From UBA11090 sp035560555 (lineage in GTDB: Bacteria; Spirochaetota; Spirochaetia; Treponematales; Rectinemataceae), in the NCBI GenBank assembly GCA_035560555.1, contig DATMZF010000030.1:1-64000 (forward strand): 64,000 nucleotides of DNA, in the 5' to 3' direction. Under the pieces are notes generated by a model. That model ran no database searches, was not told the origin of the DNA, and worked only from the letters and a program-made list of their open reading frames with translations. How positions within the stretch are numbered: position 1 is the stretch's first letter; the number at the start of each line of letters is the position of its first letter. The position numbers and the translations under genes are program-made. Below are positions 51,670 to 60,862 of this stretch, piece after piece.

Positions 51670-52482
51670 TCAGAATATGCCCTTGCGGCGGCTCGTCAGC
51701 TTGGCCCTTAGCCTGATGATCGCTTTCGTATGCAGCTGGCTGATCCGCGATTCGGTGACGTCGAGGATCTGTCCGATTTCCCGCAATGTCAGGTTTTCGT
51801 AATAATACAGCACGAGCACTTTCTTTTCCTTCTCGGGGAGTTCGGTGATCGACAGTTTGATGACCCGCCTGATCTCCTCTTTCTCGACGGAGGAATCGGG
51901 GTTGAGGCCTCTAGGCGATTCGATGCTCTCGCCGATGCACATTTTCTCGCTGTCGGTGCCCGAGTTCCAGATATCGTTGAGCGACAGTATGGCCGTGCTC
52001 GAAATCTTGCTCATGAGATGGGAAAACTCGGCCTCGCAGAGATTCATGGACCTGGCTATCTCCGAGTCCGAGGCGGGGCGGCCCAGCCTGGCTTCCAGGA
52101 TCATCACCGCCTGCTCGATTTCCTTGGCTTTCTGTCTCACGGAGCGGGGAACCCAGTCCAATTCCCTGAGATGATCGTACATCGCCCCCCTGATCCGGGT
52201 GACCGCGTAGGTCTTGAACTTGACATGTTTCGCTGTGTCGAACTTGTCGATGGCGTCGAAGAGACCGAAGACCCCATACCCCACCAGATCGTCGTATTCG
52301 ACCGAGGAAGGGAGGTTCGCGGCGACTTTCCCCGCCACGTATTTCACGAGAGGGGCGTATTGCTCGACCAGATGATCCCTGATTTTAGGGTCGCGGCCGC
52401 TCTGGTACCGTTTCCAGAGCTCGCACTCCTTCTCTTCGGCGGAGCTGTCGATGTTGCTGATGCAAAAATCTGGCGAAGTCAT
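51670..52482 (-). CDS. fliA: FliA/WhiG-family sigma factor (sigma-28)
   Basis: 270 residues. Region 2 includes EYDDLVGYGVFGLFDAIDKFD and FKTYAVTRIRGAMYDHLRELDWVPR. Region 3 is LGRPASDSEIARSMN. Region 4 is LYYYENLTLREIGQILDVTESRISQLHTKAI. This type directs late flagellar genes in motile bacteria. It is last in the minus-strand run after hslU (18-base gap) with AGGAGGG upstream, an unusual position away from flagellar genes. Confidence 0.93.
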   Translation of the reverse strand: MTSPDFCISNIDSSAEEKECELWKRYQSGRDPKIRDHLVEQYAPLVKYVAGKVAANLPSSVEYDDLVGYGVFGLFDAIDKFDTAKHVKFKTYAVTRIRGAMYDHLRELDWVPRSVRQKAKEIEQAVMILEARLGRPASDSEIARSMNLCEAEFSHLMSKISSTAILSLNDIWNSGTDSEKMCIGESIESPRGLNPDSSVEKEEIRRVIKLSITELPEKEKKVLVLYYYENLTLREIGQILDVTESRISQLHTKAIIRLRAKLTSRRKGIF

Positions 52483-52500
52483 GGCTGATCGGCCCTCCTG

Positions 52501-53871
52501 CTACAAAATGTATTTGCTCAAATCCTGTCTTTCGGCATAGTCCTTGAATTTCCCGTCGACGTACGCTACGTCGATCACGACATTCTGCCCGGCCATCGTG
52601 TCGGCATCGAAGGAGAGATCCTCGAGAAGACGCTCCAGCACTGTATGAAGACGGCGGGCCCCGATGTTTTCGGTCTGCGTATTGGCGGCGGCCGCTATCT
52701 GGGCTATCCGGGCGATGGCGCTCTTCTCGAAGCTGATGTTCACCGACTCCGTCGAAAGGAGCTGGGCGTACTGGATGACCAGGGCGTTCTTGGGCTCGGT
52801 CAGTATCCTTTCGAAATCCCTATCGGTAAGGGCGTCCAGTTCGACGCGGATGGGAAACCTACCCTGTAGTTCGGGAATGAGGTCCTGGGGTTTGGAGACG
52901 GTGAAGGCTCCCGCCGCGATGAAGAGGATGTGCGTCGTGTCCACGGCGCCCCATTTCGTGTTGACGATGGTTCCCTCGACGATGGGCAGAAGGTCTCGCT
53001 GAACGCCTTCGCGCGAAACGTCGATGCCCGAAGCGCCGCGGCCTTCCTTGTTGGCGACCTTGTCGAGTTCATCGATGAAGACGATGCCGAAATCCTGGAC
53101 GCGGCGCCTCGCTTCCTGGGCGGCCTTGTCCGGATCGACGAGTTTCTCCATTTCCTCGGCTTCGAGGATGGGGAGGGCTTCGGCCACGCTGACGCTCTTC
53201 TTCTTGCGCTTTCCGCCGAACATGTTGCCTATGCTGCCAAGGGCGACGCCCATGTCTTCCATCTGGGTTCCCGCGAAGAGTTCCATGGAAGGCGCCGCGG
53301 CGTTCACGGTGATTTCCAGCTCGCGGGAATCGAGTTTGCCTTCGCGCAATAGTTTTCTGAATTTTTCGCGTGTCTCGTTCGGCGGAAGCGGCTGCACGAG
53401 CGTGGCCTGCGTGGAGCCTACCGGCTCCACCGAATTGGACAGACCGGGAAGGAGAAGATCGAGAAGACGTTCTTCGGCCCTCCGCTTCGCCTCGGCCGCC
53501 ACTTCCACCTGCATCTCTTCCTTGACCATGGCCACACCCGAAGCCATGAGGTCCCGTATCATGGATTCGACGTCGCGCCCCACATAGCCCACTTCGGTGA
53601 ACTTCGTCGCCTCCACCTTGATGAAGGGAGCTCCGCAGAGTTTGGCCAATCTTCTGGCGATTTCGGTCTTGCCGACGCCCGTCGGGCCCATCATGAGTAT
53701 GTTCTTGGGGGCTATCTCGTCGCGCATTTCCTCGGACAGGCGCTGGCGCCGCATGCGGTTGCGCAGCGCGATGGCCACGCTTTTCTTGGCCTTCGTCTGG
53801 CCTATGATGTACTTATCGAGTTCCTCGACTATGGCCCGGGGGGTCAGCGCATCGAATCCAACCGGCGTCAT
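52501..53871 (-). CDS. hslU: ATPase subunit HslU of the HslUV protease
   Basis: 456 residues. An AAA+ unfoldase with Walker A GPTGVGKTE at 62-70, FTEVGYVGRDVES pore region, FIDELDKVA Walker B, and a C-terminal tail ending in LSKYIL that docks into HslV. The middle I-domain carries the family motif MEDMGVALG. It starts at the ATG overlapping the hslV stop. The open frame above is not protein. Confidence 0.96.
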   Translation of the reverse strand: MTPVGFDALTPRAIVEELDKYIIGQTKAKKSVAIALRNRMRRQRLSEEMRDEIAPKNILMMGPTGVGKTEIARRLAKLCGAPFIKVEATKFTEVGYVGRDVESMIRDLMASGVAMVKEEMQVEVAAEAKRRAEERLLDLLLPGLSNSVEPVGSTQATLVQPLPPNETREKFRKLLREGKLDSRELEITVNAAAPSMELFAGTQMEDMGVALGSIGNMFGGKRKKKSVSVAEALPILEAEEMEKLVDPDKAAQEARRRVQDFGIVFIDELDKVANKEGRGASGIDVSREGVQRDLLPIVEGTIVNTKWGAVDTTHILFIAAGAFTVSKPQDLIPELQGRFPIRVELDALTDRDFERILTEPKNALVIQYAQLLSTESVNISFEKSAIARIAQIAAAANTQTENIGARRLHTVLERLLEDLSFDADTMAGQNVVIDVAYVDGKFKDYAERQDLSKYIL

Positions 53872-54488
53872 ATTTCCTCCACCATGATCTTGTCGTTCGT
53901 GTAGATGCAGATGCCCGATGCGATCTGGAGGCTCCTGCGCGCGATATCCGCCGCGCCCATGAAGGCGTGGAGCGGCGTCTCGGAGGGATCTCCAGCGGGA
54001 AGCTGGACGCCCGCCAGCTTTTCCTCGAAGCTTCTCGACGCTTCCAGATAAGCCATGGCCGCCGCGTAGGCGTAGGGACCGCCCGATCCGATGGCTACGG
54101 CGTCCTCGGCCGGATCCACCACATCGCCCGTTCCCGAGAGGAGGAGGGATTTCTTGGCGTCGGCCACGAGAAGCATGGCTTCGAGCTTGCGGAGGATCCT
54201 GTCGGTCCTCCAATCCTTGGCCAATTCCACGGCCGCTCTCGTCAAGTCGCCGCCGTATTCCTGGATCTTCACCTCGAAATGTTCGAGGAGGGCGAAGGCG
54301 TCGGCCGTGGCGCCGGCGAAGCCGCAGAGGACTTTCCCCCCGTAGATCGTGCGCACCTTGCGTGCGTTGCTCTTCATGACCGTCTCGCCCAAGGTAACCT
54401 GACCGTCGCCCGCCATGGCGACATGGCCGTTCTTCCTCACGACGAGCACCGTCGTCGAACGGAATTTCTTTCTGTCATCGTCGGACAT
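53868..54488 (-). CDS. hslV: Protease subunit HslV
   Basis: 206 residues, beta-type proteasome fold. The N-terminal threonine nucleophile after removal of an 11-residue propeptide is expected at T12 (FRSTTVLVVRKNGHVAMAGDGQVTLG pattern in parts). IGSGGPYAYAAAMA is the conserved core. A short insertion (VQLPAGDPSE) lies near residue 165. AAGGAG precedes the ATG. Works with HslU in heat-inducible proteolysis. Confidence 0.96.
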   Translation of the reverse strand: MSDDDRKKFRSTTVLVVRKNGHVAMAGDGQVTLGETVMKSNARKVRTIYGGKVLCGFAGATADAFALLEHFEVKIQEYGGDLTRAAVELAKDWRTDRILRKLEAMLLVADAKKSLLLSGTGDVVDPAEDAVAIGSGGPYAYAAAMAYLEASRSFEEKLAGVQLPAGDPSETPLHAFMGAADIARRSLQIASGICIYTNDKIMVEEI

Positions 54489-55385
54489 CTATCGCTCCTT
54501 CATTCCATGCGGATGCGCAAGCTCGTAGACCTTGCGCAGATGCTCCATATCGACGTGGGTGTAGACCTGCGTCGTCGATATGCTCGAATGTCCCAGCATC
54601 TCCTGGACAACCCTGATGTCGGCGCCGGCCGCGACGAGCTGGGTCGCGAAGCTGTGCCTGAAAGTGTGCGGCGAAACGATCTTCTTCATGTTCGAGGCCG
54701 CGCGCCGTTTTTCCACTATTTTCTCGATGCCCCTCACCGTGAGGGGACCGCCCTTGGCGTTGATGAAGGCGCGCCGGTGATCCGAGGCGCGCAGTTTCGT
54801 CAGGCGCATGGCGCGCATGACGAGATAGTTGGCGAGGGCTGTCGACGCCATCCTGCCGAGGAAGACGACCCTCTCCTTGGAACCTTTGCCCAGAACGCGG
54901 ATGATCCCTCTCGGAAAATCGATCCTATCGATCGTCATGCCCGATATTTCCGAGGCTCGGCATCCCGTGCTATACAGGACCTCGAAGAGGGCCCTGTCGC
55001 GGGTTTCCGCGAAGCCCGTCCCGTCGATGGACTCGATGAGCTGAGCCATCTCGTCCTCGAACATGAACTTGGGCAGAGGTCTCGCCGCCGAAAGGTTCTC
55101 CACTTCCCGCCCGGGATCGGTTGTCAGTCCGCCGAAGCGCATCCTGTACCGATAGAAGCCTCTGATGGTGGAGAGCGCGCGGTTGACGCTCGAGGCGGCC
55201 TTGCCTTCCATCACCAGGGTGCCCGCGAAGGATCGGATGTCGTGCGCAGCGGCCGCGTCGATATCGGCGCCCGAGAGAAAGCTCTCGTACCGTTCCAAGT
55301 CGTCTCCATAGACGCGCAAGGTCCTCTCGGAGAGGCCGCGCACGGATTCGAGATAGGAAAGGTAATCTTCGATCCTTTTATCCAT
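54489..55385 (-). CDS. xerC: Tyrosine recombinase XerC
   Basis: 298 residues. The N-terminal SAM-like core-binding domain is followed by a catalytic domain with Arg in STGCRASEI, HTFRHSFAT, LGHSSISTTQ and the nucleophile Tyr in VYTH. With its partner it resolves chromosome dimers at dif. GGAGG lies 8 bases before the ATG. XerC rather than XerD is inferred from position next to hslVU. Confidence 0.9.
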   Translation of the reverse strand: MDKRIEDYLSYLESVRGLSERTLRVYGDDLERYESFLSGADIDAAAAHDIRSFAGTLVMEGKAASSVNRALSTIRGFYRYRMRFGGLTTDPGREVENLSAARPLPKFMFEDEMAQLIESIDGTGFAETRDRALFEVLYSTGCRASEISGMTIDRIDFPRGIIRVLGKGSKERVVFLGRMASTALANYLVMRAMRLTKLRASDHRRAFINAKGGPLTVRGIEKIVEKRRAASNMKKIVSPHTFRHSFATQLVAAGADIRVVQEMLGHSSISTTQVYTHVDMEHLRKVYELAHPHGMKER

Positions 55386-55388
55386 CGA

Positions 55389-57689
55389 TCATTCCTCCGG
55401 GCGCTCTTCGTCCTTGGCATGGAGATAGTCGCACGAGGGGTTGATGCACACCTTGTGGACGCCCGACACCTTGTCGGTCTTTTCCACCAGGAACCAGCCG
55501 CACTTGGGACAGAGCTTGTCGGTCGGCCTGTCGTAGGACATGAAGTCGCAGGTGGGATAATTGGTGCAGCCGTAGAAGGTCTTGCGCTTGCCCTTCACAT
55601 TCTTCCGCTCGACGATGTCGCCGCCGCATTTGGGGCATTTCGCGAGGGGAATCGACTTCGTGTTCTTGCAGGCGGGGAAGCCTGAACAGGCCAAGAAAAA
55701 GCCAAAACGCCCCAACTTCTTCACCATGGGCTTTCCGCAGAGCTCGCAGACGATGTCCGTCGCCTCGTCCAGCTGCCCTTTCTTGCTCGTGAGCGTGGAC
55801 ATGACCTCGTCGAGCCTCTTCTTGAACGGGAAATAGAAGTCTTTCATCACGGCGACCCAATCGACCTTTTCCTCTTCCACCTGGTCGAGAAGTCTCTCCA
55901 TGCTCGAAGTGAACCCCGTGTCGATGACGTCGGGGAAATACTCGGAGAGTATCTCCGTTATCATCTTGCCGAGCAGCGTCGGGGCTAGCTGTCTCGTCTG
56001 GCGGGATACGTAGTAGCGCTCGAGAAGGGTGCTGATCGTGGGCGCGTAGGTGGAAGGCCGGCCTATGCCCAGTTCCTCGAGGGCCTTGATTATGGAGGCG
56101 TCGTTGTAGCGCGCGGGCCCCTGGGTGAAATGCTGGGTCGCGTGGATCTTTTCGACGGGCAGGGCCTGGCCGACTTCGAGGGCGAGGCTATGACTCGCTT
56201 TTTCTTCCTTGGAAGCGGCGAGCTTGATCACCTTGTAGAAGCCTTCCTCGACATAGGATGAAGCCGAGACCCTGAAAAGTCCTTCGCCGATGGCGATGTC
56301 CGCCGTGGTGATGTTCATCACCGCGGGGATCATCTGGGAAGCCACGAAGCGTTCCCAGATCAGGGCGTAGAGCCTCAGTTCGTCGCGCTGGAGGAAGCGC
56401 GCGATGTCGTCGGGCGCGAGATCCACTCTCGTCGGCCTGATCGCCTCATGGGCGTCCTGGGATTGTTTGCCCGAACTGTAATGCTGGGCCTGGGAAGGCA
56501 GCTGCCCGGGGTGGAATTCCGCGATCCAGCGCCTGGCCTCGGCGAGGGCATATTCTGATATACGCGTGGAGTCGGTTCTCATGTAGGAAATGAGGCCGGC
56601 GCGCTGGGCCCCCATGCTTATGCCTTCGTAGAGCTTCTGGGCGATCTGCATGGTCTTCTTGCTCGTGAAGCCGAGGCGGTTGGCGGCCGTCTGCTGTAGT
56701 GTGGAGGTCGTGAAGGGCGCCTTGGGCTTTATGACTTTTTCGCTGTTCCTGATATCGCTCACGACGGCGGGCTTGCCCTCGAGATCGCCGACAATCGCCT
56801 TGGCTTCTTCCTCTTTCGAGACCTGAAGCTTCTCATTTTTATAGAGGACGAGGTCGGCTTTGATCACCGAACGATGGGACTTGAGGCCCGCCTCTATCGT
56901 CCAGTATTCTTCGGGGATGAAGGACTCGACTTCCTTTTCCCTGTCGCAGATGAGCTTGAGCGTCGCCGACTGGACGCGGCCGGCCGAAAGGCCGTTCTTC
57001 ACTTTTTTCCAGAGCAGGGGGGAGAGGTTGTAGCCGACGAGCCTGTCGAGGACACGCCGGGCTTTCTGCGCGTCGACCTTCGTGAGATCGATCTGCCGGG
57101 GGGCGTCGACCGCTTCCTTGATGGCGTTCTGGGTGATCTCGTTGAAGGTGATCCTCTGAATGCGGAGCCCAGGCTCCTTTTCCCCGATGTATTTGCCGAT
57201 CTGGAAGGCTATCGCTTCTCCCTCGCGGTCGGGGTCCGATGCCAGCATGACGGCTTCGGATTTCTTGGCTTCCTTGACGAGGCTCTTGAGCACCTCGGCC
57301 CTGCCCCTGATGGTCAGGTATTCTGGCTCGAAATTGTTGTCCACATTGACGCCGACGCGCGACTTGGGGAGGTCGATGAGGTGCCCCATGGAGGCGAGCA
57401 CCTTGTATCTGGATCCCAGGTATTTTTCGATGGTCTTGGCTTTGGCGGGGGATTCCACGATGACGAGGATCTTGCCTTTTTCGGGTTTCTTGGCCGATTT
57501 GGCCGATTTGGCCGCGCTGGTTGTCTTTGTTTTGGTCTTCTTGGCAGCTGTACTTTTAACCGCTGCTTTTTTCTTGGACATGGCTTTCGTCGACGGCGCC
57601 TCCATCGAGGTTTCCGGCGTGGCCACCGGCGCGAGCTCCGCCGCGGGCATCCGATCGATTAGGTCTGTATTTTTTTTCGCTTTCGCCAT
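55389..57689 (-). CDS. topA: DNA topoisomerase I
   Basis: 766 residues, type IA. A Lys/Ala/Thr-rich N-terminal tail of about 70 residues resembles histone H1 tails and precedes the Toprim domain (ILVIVESPAKAKTIEKYLG, SDPDREGEAI). The nucleophile is Y369 in LISYMRTDSTR. Three C-terminal zinc fingers (CELCGKP..., CPKCGGD..., CPKCGWF...) help DNA binding. It relaxes negative supercoils. It sits between dprA (6-base gap) and xerC (3-base gap). Confidence 0.96.
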   Translation of the reverse strand: MAKAKKNTDLIDRMPAAELAPVATPETSMEAPSTKAMSKKKAAVKSTAAKKTKTKTTSAAKSAKSAKKPEKGKILVIVESPAKAKTIEKYLGSRYKVLASMGHLIDLPKSRVGVNVDNNFEPEYLTIRGRAEVLKSLVKEAKKSEAVMLASDPDREGEAIAFQIGKYIGEKEPGLRIQRITFNEITQNAIKEAVDAPRQIDLTKVDAQKARRVLDRLVGYNLSPLLWKKVKNGLSAGRVQSATLKLICDREKEVESFIPEEYWTIEAGLKSHRSVIKADLVLYKNEKLQVSKEEEAKAIVGDLEGKPAVVSDIRNSEKVIKPKAPFTTSTLQQTAANRLGFTSKKTMQIAQKLYEGISMGAQRAGLISYMRTDSTRISEYALAEARRWIAEFHPGQLPSQAQHYSSGKQSQDAHEAIRPTRVDLAPDDIARFLQRDELRLYALIWERFVASQMIPAVMNITTADIAIGEGLFRVSASSYVEEGFYKVIKLAASKEEKASHSLALEVGQALPVEKIHATQHFTQGPARYNDASIIKALEELGIGRPSTYAPTISTLLERYYVSRQTRQLAPTLLGKMITEILSEYFPDVIDTGFTSSMERLLDQVEEEKVDWVAVMKDFYFPFKKRLDEVMSTLTSKKGQLDEATDIVCELCGKPMVKKLGRFGFFLACSGFPACKNTKSIPLAKCPKCGGDIVERKNVKGKRKTFYGCTNYPTCDFMSYDRPTDKLCPKCGWFLVEKTDKVSGVHKVCINPSCDYLHAKDEERPEE

Positions 57690-57695
57690 ACTCTT

Positions 57696-58703
57696 TCAGT
57701 CTCCTACACGCTCATGCTGTCGTCGCGCCGCCATCCCTCGTCCGCTCGCCGACCATTCCAAAAACAGGTCCTCAGCATTATTCACAATAACGGCGCCTTG
57801 GGAAGCCAAAGCATCCCCGCCGCCGTTGCGCGAGCTGCCGACGCAGGCCCCGTGCACGAAAACATCCCGCCCTTCGGTAAGCGCGTGATCGGCGGTAATG
57901 AGAGCACCCGAATGCTCGGGCGCCTCCACGACGACACAGGAACGCGACATGCCGGCGATGATCCTGTTCCGCTCAGGGAAGCGGTAACGCTGGATCTCCG
58001 TGCCGGGCGGATACTCGGTGACGAGCCCTCCGCCCGAATCCAGGATGGCCGAAGCCAGCGCCTTGTTCGAAATCGGATAGATCGTCTCGATGCCGCCAGG
58101 GAGCACGGCGAGCGTCCTTCCGCCGCCCTTCAGGGCGCCGCGATGGGCCGCCGCGTCTATTCCCCTCGCCAGCCCCGACACCACGCAGACTCCCTTCGCG
58201 GACAGATCAGCCGCCAGCGCGTAAGCGGCGCGCAGCCCGCGCCCCGTCGGGACCCTCGTTCCCACGATTCCCACGGCAGGCATCTCTGGATCGGGAAGCC
58301 TTCCCCTCAGGTACAACCCGAATGGCGGCCTGTAGACTTCCCTCAGCTGCGGCGGAAAGTCGCGATCGCCTATCGGCACGAAGCGGATGCCTCGAGGCTC
58401 GAAAAAATCCCTATCCTCAAGCGCCTTTTCCCAATAGAGGGCCGGAGCCCAACGGTCGGGCTTCATCGCGCGCATGACGAGGGACTGGACGTCGCCCGCG
58501 CTCATCGCCAAAAGACCCTCGCGCGAAAGCGCCGCGCCCGAAACGAGGAGCTTTTCATGGCTCCTCAGGAAATCCATCCTCGCTATGGCCAGGGCCAGAA
58601 GCGGATCCGGCGCTTCCGTTTCCAGCATCCCGCAAACTTCGTCGTCGAACATGGCGTGGAACAGGGAGAGTCTCTGCGGATATCCCAGGTTTACCCTTTT
58701 CAT
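57696..58703 (-). CDS. dprA: DNA-processing protein DprA (Smf)
   Basis: 335 residues from the ATG that has GGGAGG 6 bases in front; the frame opens 6 codons earlier. The Rossmann-like core is clear: VGTRVPTGRGLRAAY, VSGLARGIDAAAH, VLPGGIETIYPISN, FPERNRIIAGMS and VVEAPEHSGALITA. DprA loads RecA on incoming single strands in transformation and has wider recombination roles. No competence gene is seen here; the gene order dprA-topA-xerC is common in bacteria. Confidence 0.95.
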   Translation of the reverse strand: MKRVNLGYPQRLSLFHAMFDDEVCGMLETEAPDPLLALAIARMDFLRSHEKLLVSGAALSREGLLAMSAGDVQSLVMRAMKPDRWAPALYWEKALEDRDFFEPRGIRFVPIGDRDFPPQLREVYRPPFGLYLRGRLPDPEMPAVGIVGTRVPTGRGLRAAYALAADLSAKGVCVVSGLARGIDAAAHRGALKGGGRTLAVLPGGIETIYPISNKALASAILDSGGGLVTEYPPGTEIQRYRFPERNRIIAGMSRSCVVVEAPEHSGALITADHALTEGRDVFVHGACVGSSRNGGGDALASQGAVIVNNAEDLFLEWSASGRGMAARRQHERVGD

Positions 58704-58759
58704 CCTCATCCTCCCATCCATAAACGCCTTCCGATGACGCTAGCGCTTTCGCCGACCCT

Positions 58760-59638
58760 TTAGTTTCTGGGAAAATACTCCCTGTGATATCCCTGGAGGG
58801 CCTCTTCCTCGATGTGCGTATAGATCTGGGTCGTTGAAATGTCGGAGTGCCCCAAAAGTTCCTGCACCGTCCTCAGGTCGGCGCCGCCAGCCAAAAGATG
58901 CGTCGCGAAGCTGTGCCTGAACGTATGCACCTTCGCCGAAACCCCAGACAGGGTCCTGATCCCCGAAAAGCGTTTCCAGATTCCCTTTCGGGATATGCCC
59001 TCGCCTTCCTGGTTGAGAAAAACGAGATTGGACTTCTTTCGCTTCTCCAGATGAGGCCTGGCTTCCTTTATGTATTTTTCCAGCCAGTGGTGAGCCTCGT
59101 CGCCGAAGGGCACGATCCGCTCCTTCTTCCTTTTCCCGAGAACGCGCAGGAGCCTTTCCTTCAGGAAGAGCCTGTCAAAGGACAGATTCGACGCCTCGGA
59201 AATCCTCAAGCCGCAGGAATAGATCAGCTCGAAGAGCGCCCTGTCCCTGATGCCATTGGGCGTCGAAAGATCGATGCTCGCGAGGAACTTGTCCACTTCC
59301 TCGGGCTGAAGCACGTCGGGTAGGGTCCTCTCCTGCCTCGGCGTCCTTATGAGGAGAGAAGGGTCGTCGCCGCGAAGTCCCTCGAGCTTCATGAATTTAT
59401 AGGCCGCGTGGACGCTCGCCACGATCCTGGCCATCGTCGTCCTCGAGAGCCCCTTTTCGTGCCTCCAGACGAGGAAGCAGAGCAGATCCTCGCCGGTGGC
59501 CGTCAAAGGCTCTTTCCCCTGTCCCGCAAGGAACCCCTCCAGCTTGTCCAGTTCGCGGAGGTAGGCTTCGGCGGTGAGCGCCGAGCGCTTGCGCACGAGC
59601 AGAAGATGAGCCCTGAAACGGGCGCCCAGTTCGGTCAC
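58760..59638 (-). CDS. xerD: Tyrosine recombinase XerD
   Basis: 292 residues. The N-terminal DNA-binding domain is followed by a catalytic domain with SCGLRISEASNL, KVHTFRHSFATHLL, LGHSDISTTQIYTH. Second Xer protein of the cluster, most likely the XerD partner of the gene at 54.5-55.4 kb. The start overlaps the ftsZ stop (ATGA), tying dimer resolution to division genes. Confidence 0.9.
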   Translation of the reverse strand: MTELGARFRAHLLLVRKRSALTAEAYLRELDKLEGFLAGQGKEPLTATGEDLLCFLVWRHEKGLSRTTMARIVASVHAAYKFMKLEGLRGDDPSLLIRTPRQERTLPDVLQPEEVDKFLASIDLSTPNGIRDRALFELIYSCGLRISEASNLSFDRLFLKERLLRVLGKRKKERIVPFGDEAHHWLEKYIKEARPHLEKRKKSNLVFLNQEGEGISRKGIWKRFSGIRTLSGVSAKVHTFRHSFATHLLAGGADLRTVQELLGHSDISTTQIYTHIEEEALQGYHREYFPRN

Positions 59639-60846
59639 GCCCTCGCTCCCATTCTCTCGGCCTTCTCCGCGCCGAATTTCTTGTCGCGCAGGATGGTGGG
59701 AATGTCGAGCTCGTCGCCGTCAGCGGCGTTCTCGAAGCCGAAGCCCTTGCCGGAACTCATGGCGGGCTGGGTCATGAGCACGTAATCTTCGGGAGAAACA
59801 TAGTCGCTCGAAGGTTTGCGGATCTCGGTCTTCGCCCTGAGGATGGCCTTCTGCGTCTCGACTTCCTTGGGGTCGGGGCGGTGGGGGCCGAATCCCGTCG
59901 CGATGACCGTCACCCTGACCTCGTCGTCGATCGCGGGATCGGTGACGAAGCCGGCGATGATATGAGCCTCTTCGGCGGCCTTTTCCGTGATGAAGTCGAC
60001 GATTTCCTGGTACTCGATGAGGGAGAAATCCTCGCCGCCCGTGACGTTGACGAGCACGTTCCTGGCTCCCTCGATCCTGGCGTCCTCGAGAAGGGGGTTG
60101 TTCACCGCCTTGCCCGCCGCGTCCATGGCGCGATTCTCACCCGTGCCGACGCCTATGCCCATGATGGCGTCGCCCTGCCCCTGCATGACGGTGCGTACGT
60201 CGGCGAAGTCGATATTGATATCGCCGGCCAAGGTGATCAGGTCGGAGATGCCCTGTACTCCCTGCCTCAGCACTTCGTCGGCCAGGAGGAAGGCCTGTTT
60301 GATGGGCGTTCGCTTGTCCACGACCCTCAGAAGGTTTTGGTTGGGAATGACGATGACCGTGTCGACGGCCTGGCGAAGTTTCTCGAGGCCTTCCTCGGCG
60401 ATGCGGCCGACGACCTTGCCCTCGAAGGCGAAGGGTTTTGTCACGACGGCGACGGTCAGGGCGCCCATGTCCCTCGCCGTCTGGGCGATGATGGGAGCGG
60501 AGCCGGTGCCGGTGCCGCCGCCCAGGCCCGAGGTGACGAAGACCATGTCGGAGCCGCGCAGGGCCTGCTCGATCATCTCCCTGTCTTCCATGGCAGCTTT
60601 TTCGCCGATCTCTGGTTTTCCGCCGGCGCCGAGCCCCTTCGTGAGCTTCGTGCCGATGCCGAGCTTGATCTCCGCCTTCGAGCGGCCCAAATCCTGAAGA
60701 TCGGTGTTCACCGCGATGAACTGCACGTTCTTGAGCCCGCCGGCGATCATCCTGTTCACCGCGTTGGAACCGCCGCCGCCCGAGCCTATTACCTTGATCA
60801 CGGTCGGATTGACCGAGCTCTCGTCATCGATGATTTCTATAGCCAT
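59635..60846 (-). CDS. ftsZ: Cell division GTPase FtsZ
   Basis: 403 residues. Tubulin fold with GSGGGGSNAVNRM, signature GGGTGTGSAP, and synergy-loop NIDFADVRTVM. The C-terminal peptide DELDIPTILRDK, which binds FtsA, lies before an unusual tail of about 17 residues. Forms the Z ring. GGAGG precedes the ATG; the 16 codons upstream in frame are not protein. Confidence 0.97.
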   Translation of the reverse strand: MAIEIIDDESSVNPTVIKVIGSGGGGSNAVNRMIAGGLKNVQFIAVNTDLQDLGRSKAEIKLGIGTKLTKGLGAGGKPEIGEKAAMEDREMIEQALRGSDMVFVTSGLGGGTGTGSAPIIAQTARDMGALTVAVVTKPFAFEGKVVGRIAEEGLEKLRQAVDTVIVIPNQNLLRVVDKRTPIKQAFLLADEVLRQGVQGISDLITLAGDINIDFADVRTVMQGQGDAIMGIGVGTGENRAMDAAGKAVNNPLLEDARIEGARNVLVNVTGGEDFSLIEYQEIVDFITEKAAEEAHIIAGFVTDPAIDDEVRVTVIATGFGPHRPDPKEVETQKAILRAKTEIRKPSSDYVSPEDYVLMTQPAMSSGKGFGFENAADGDELDIPTILRDKKFGAEKAERMGARA

Positions 60847-60862
60847 TTTTTCCCTCCATCGT

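Noticed and set aside
54489..59638. dif site near xerC/xerD
   Set aside because: No sequence close to the bacterial dif consensus was noticed, and the intergenic gaps around these genes are too short to hold one.
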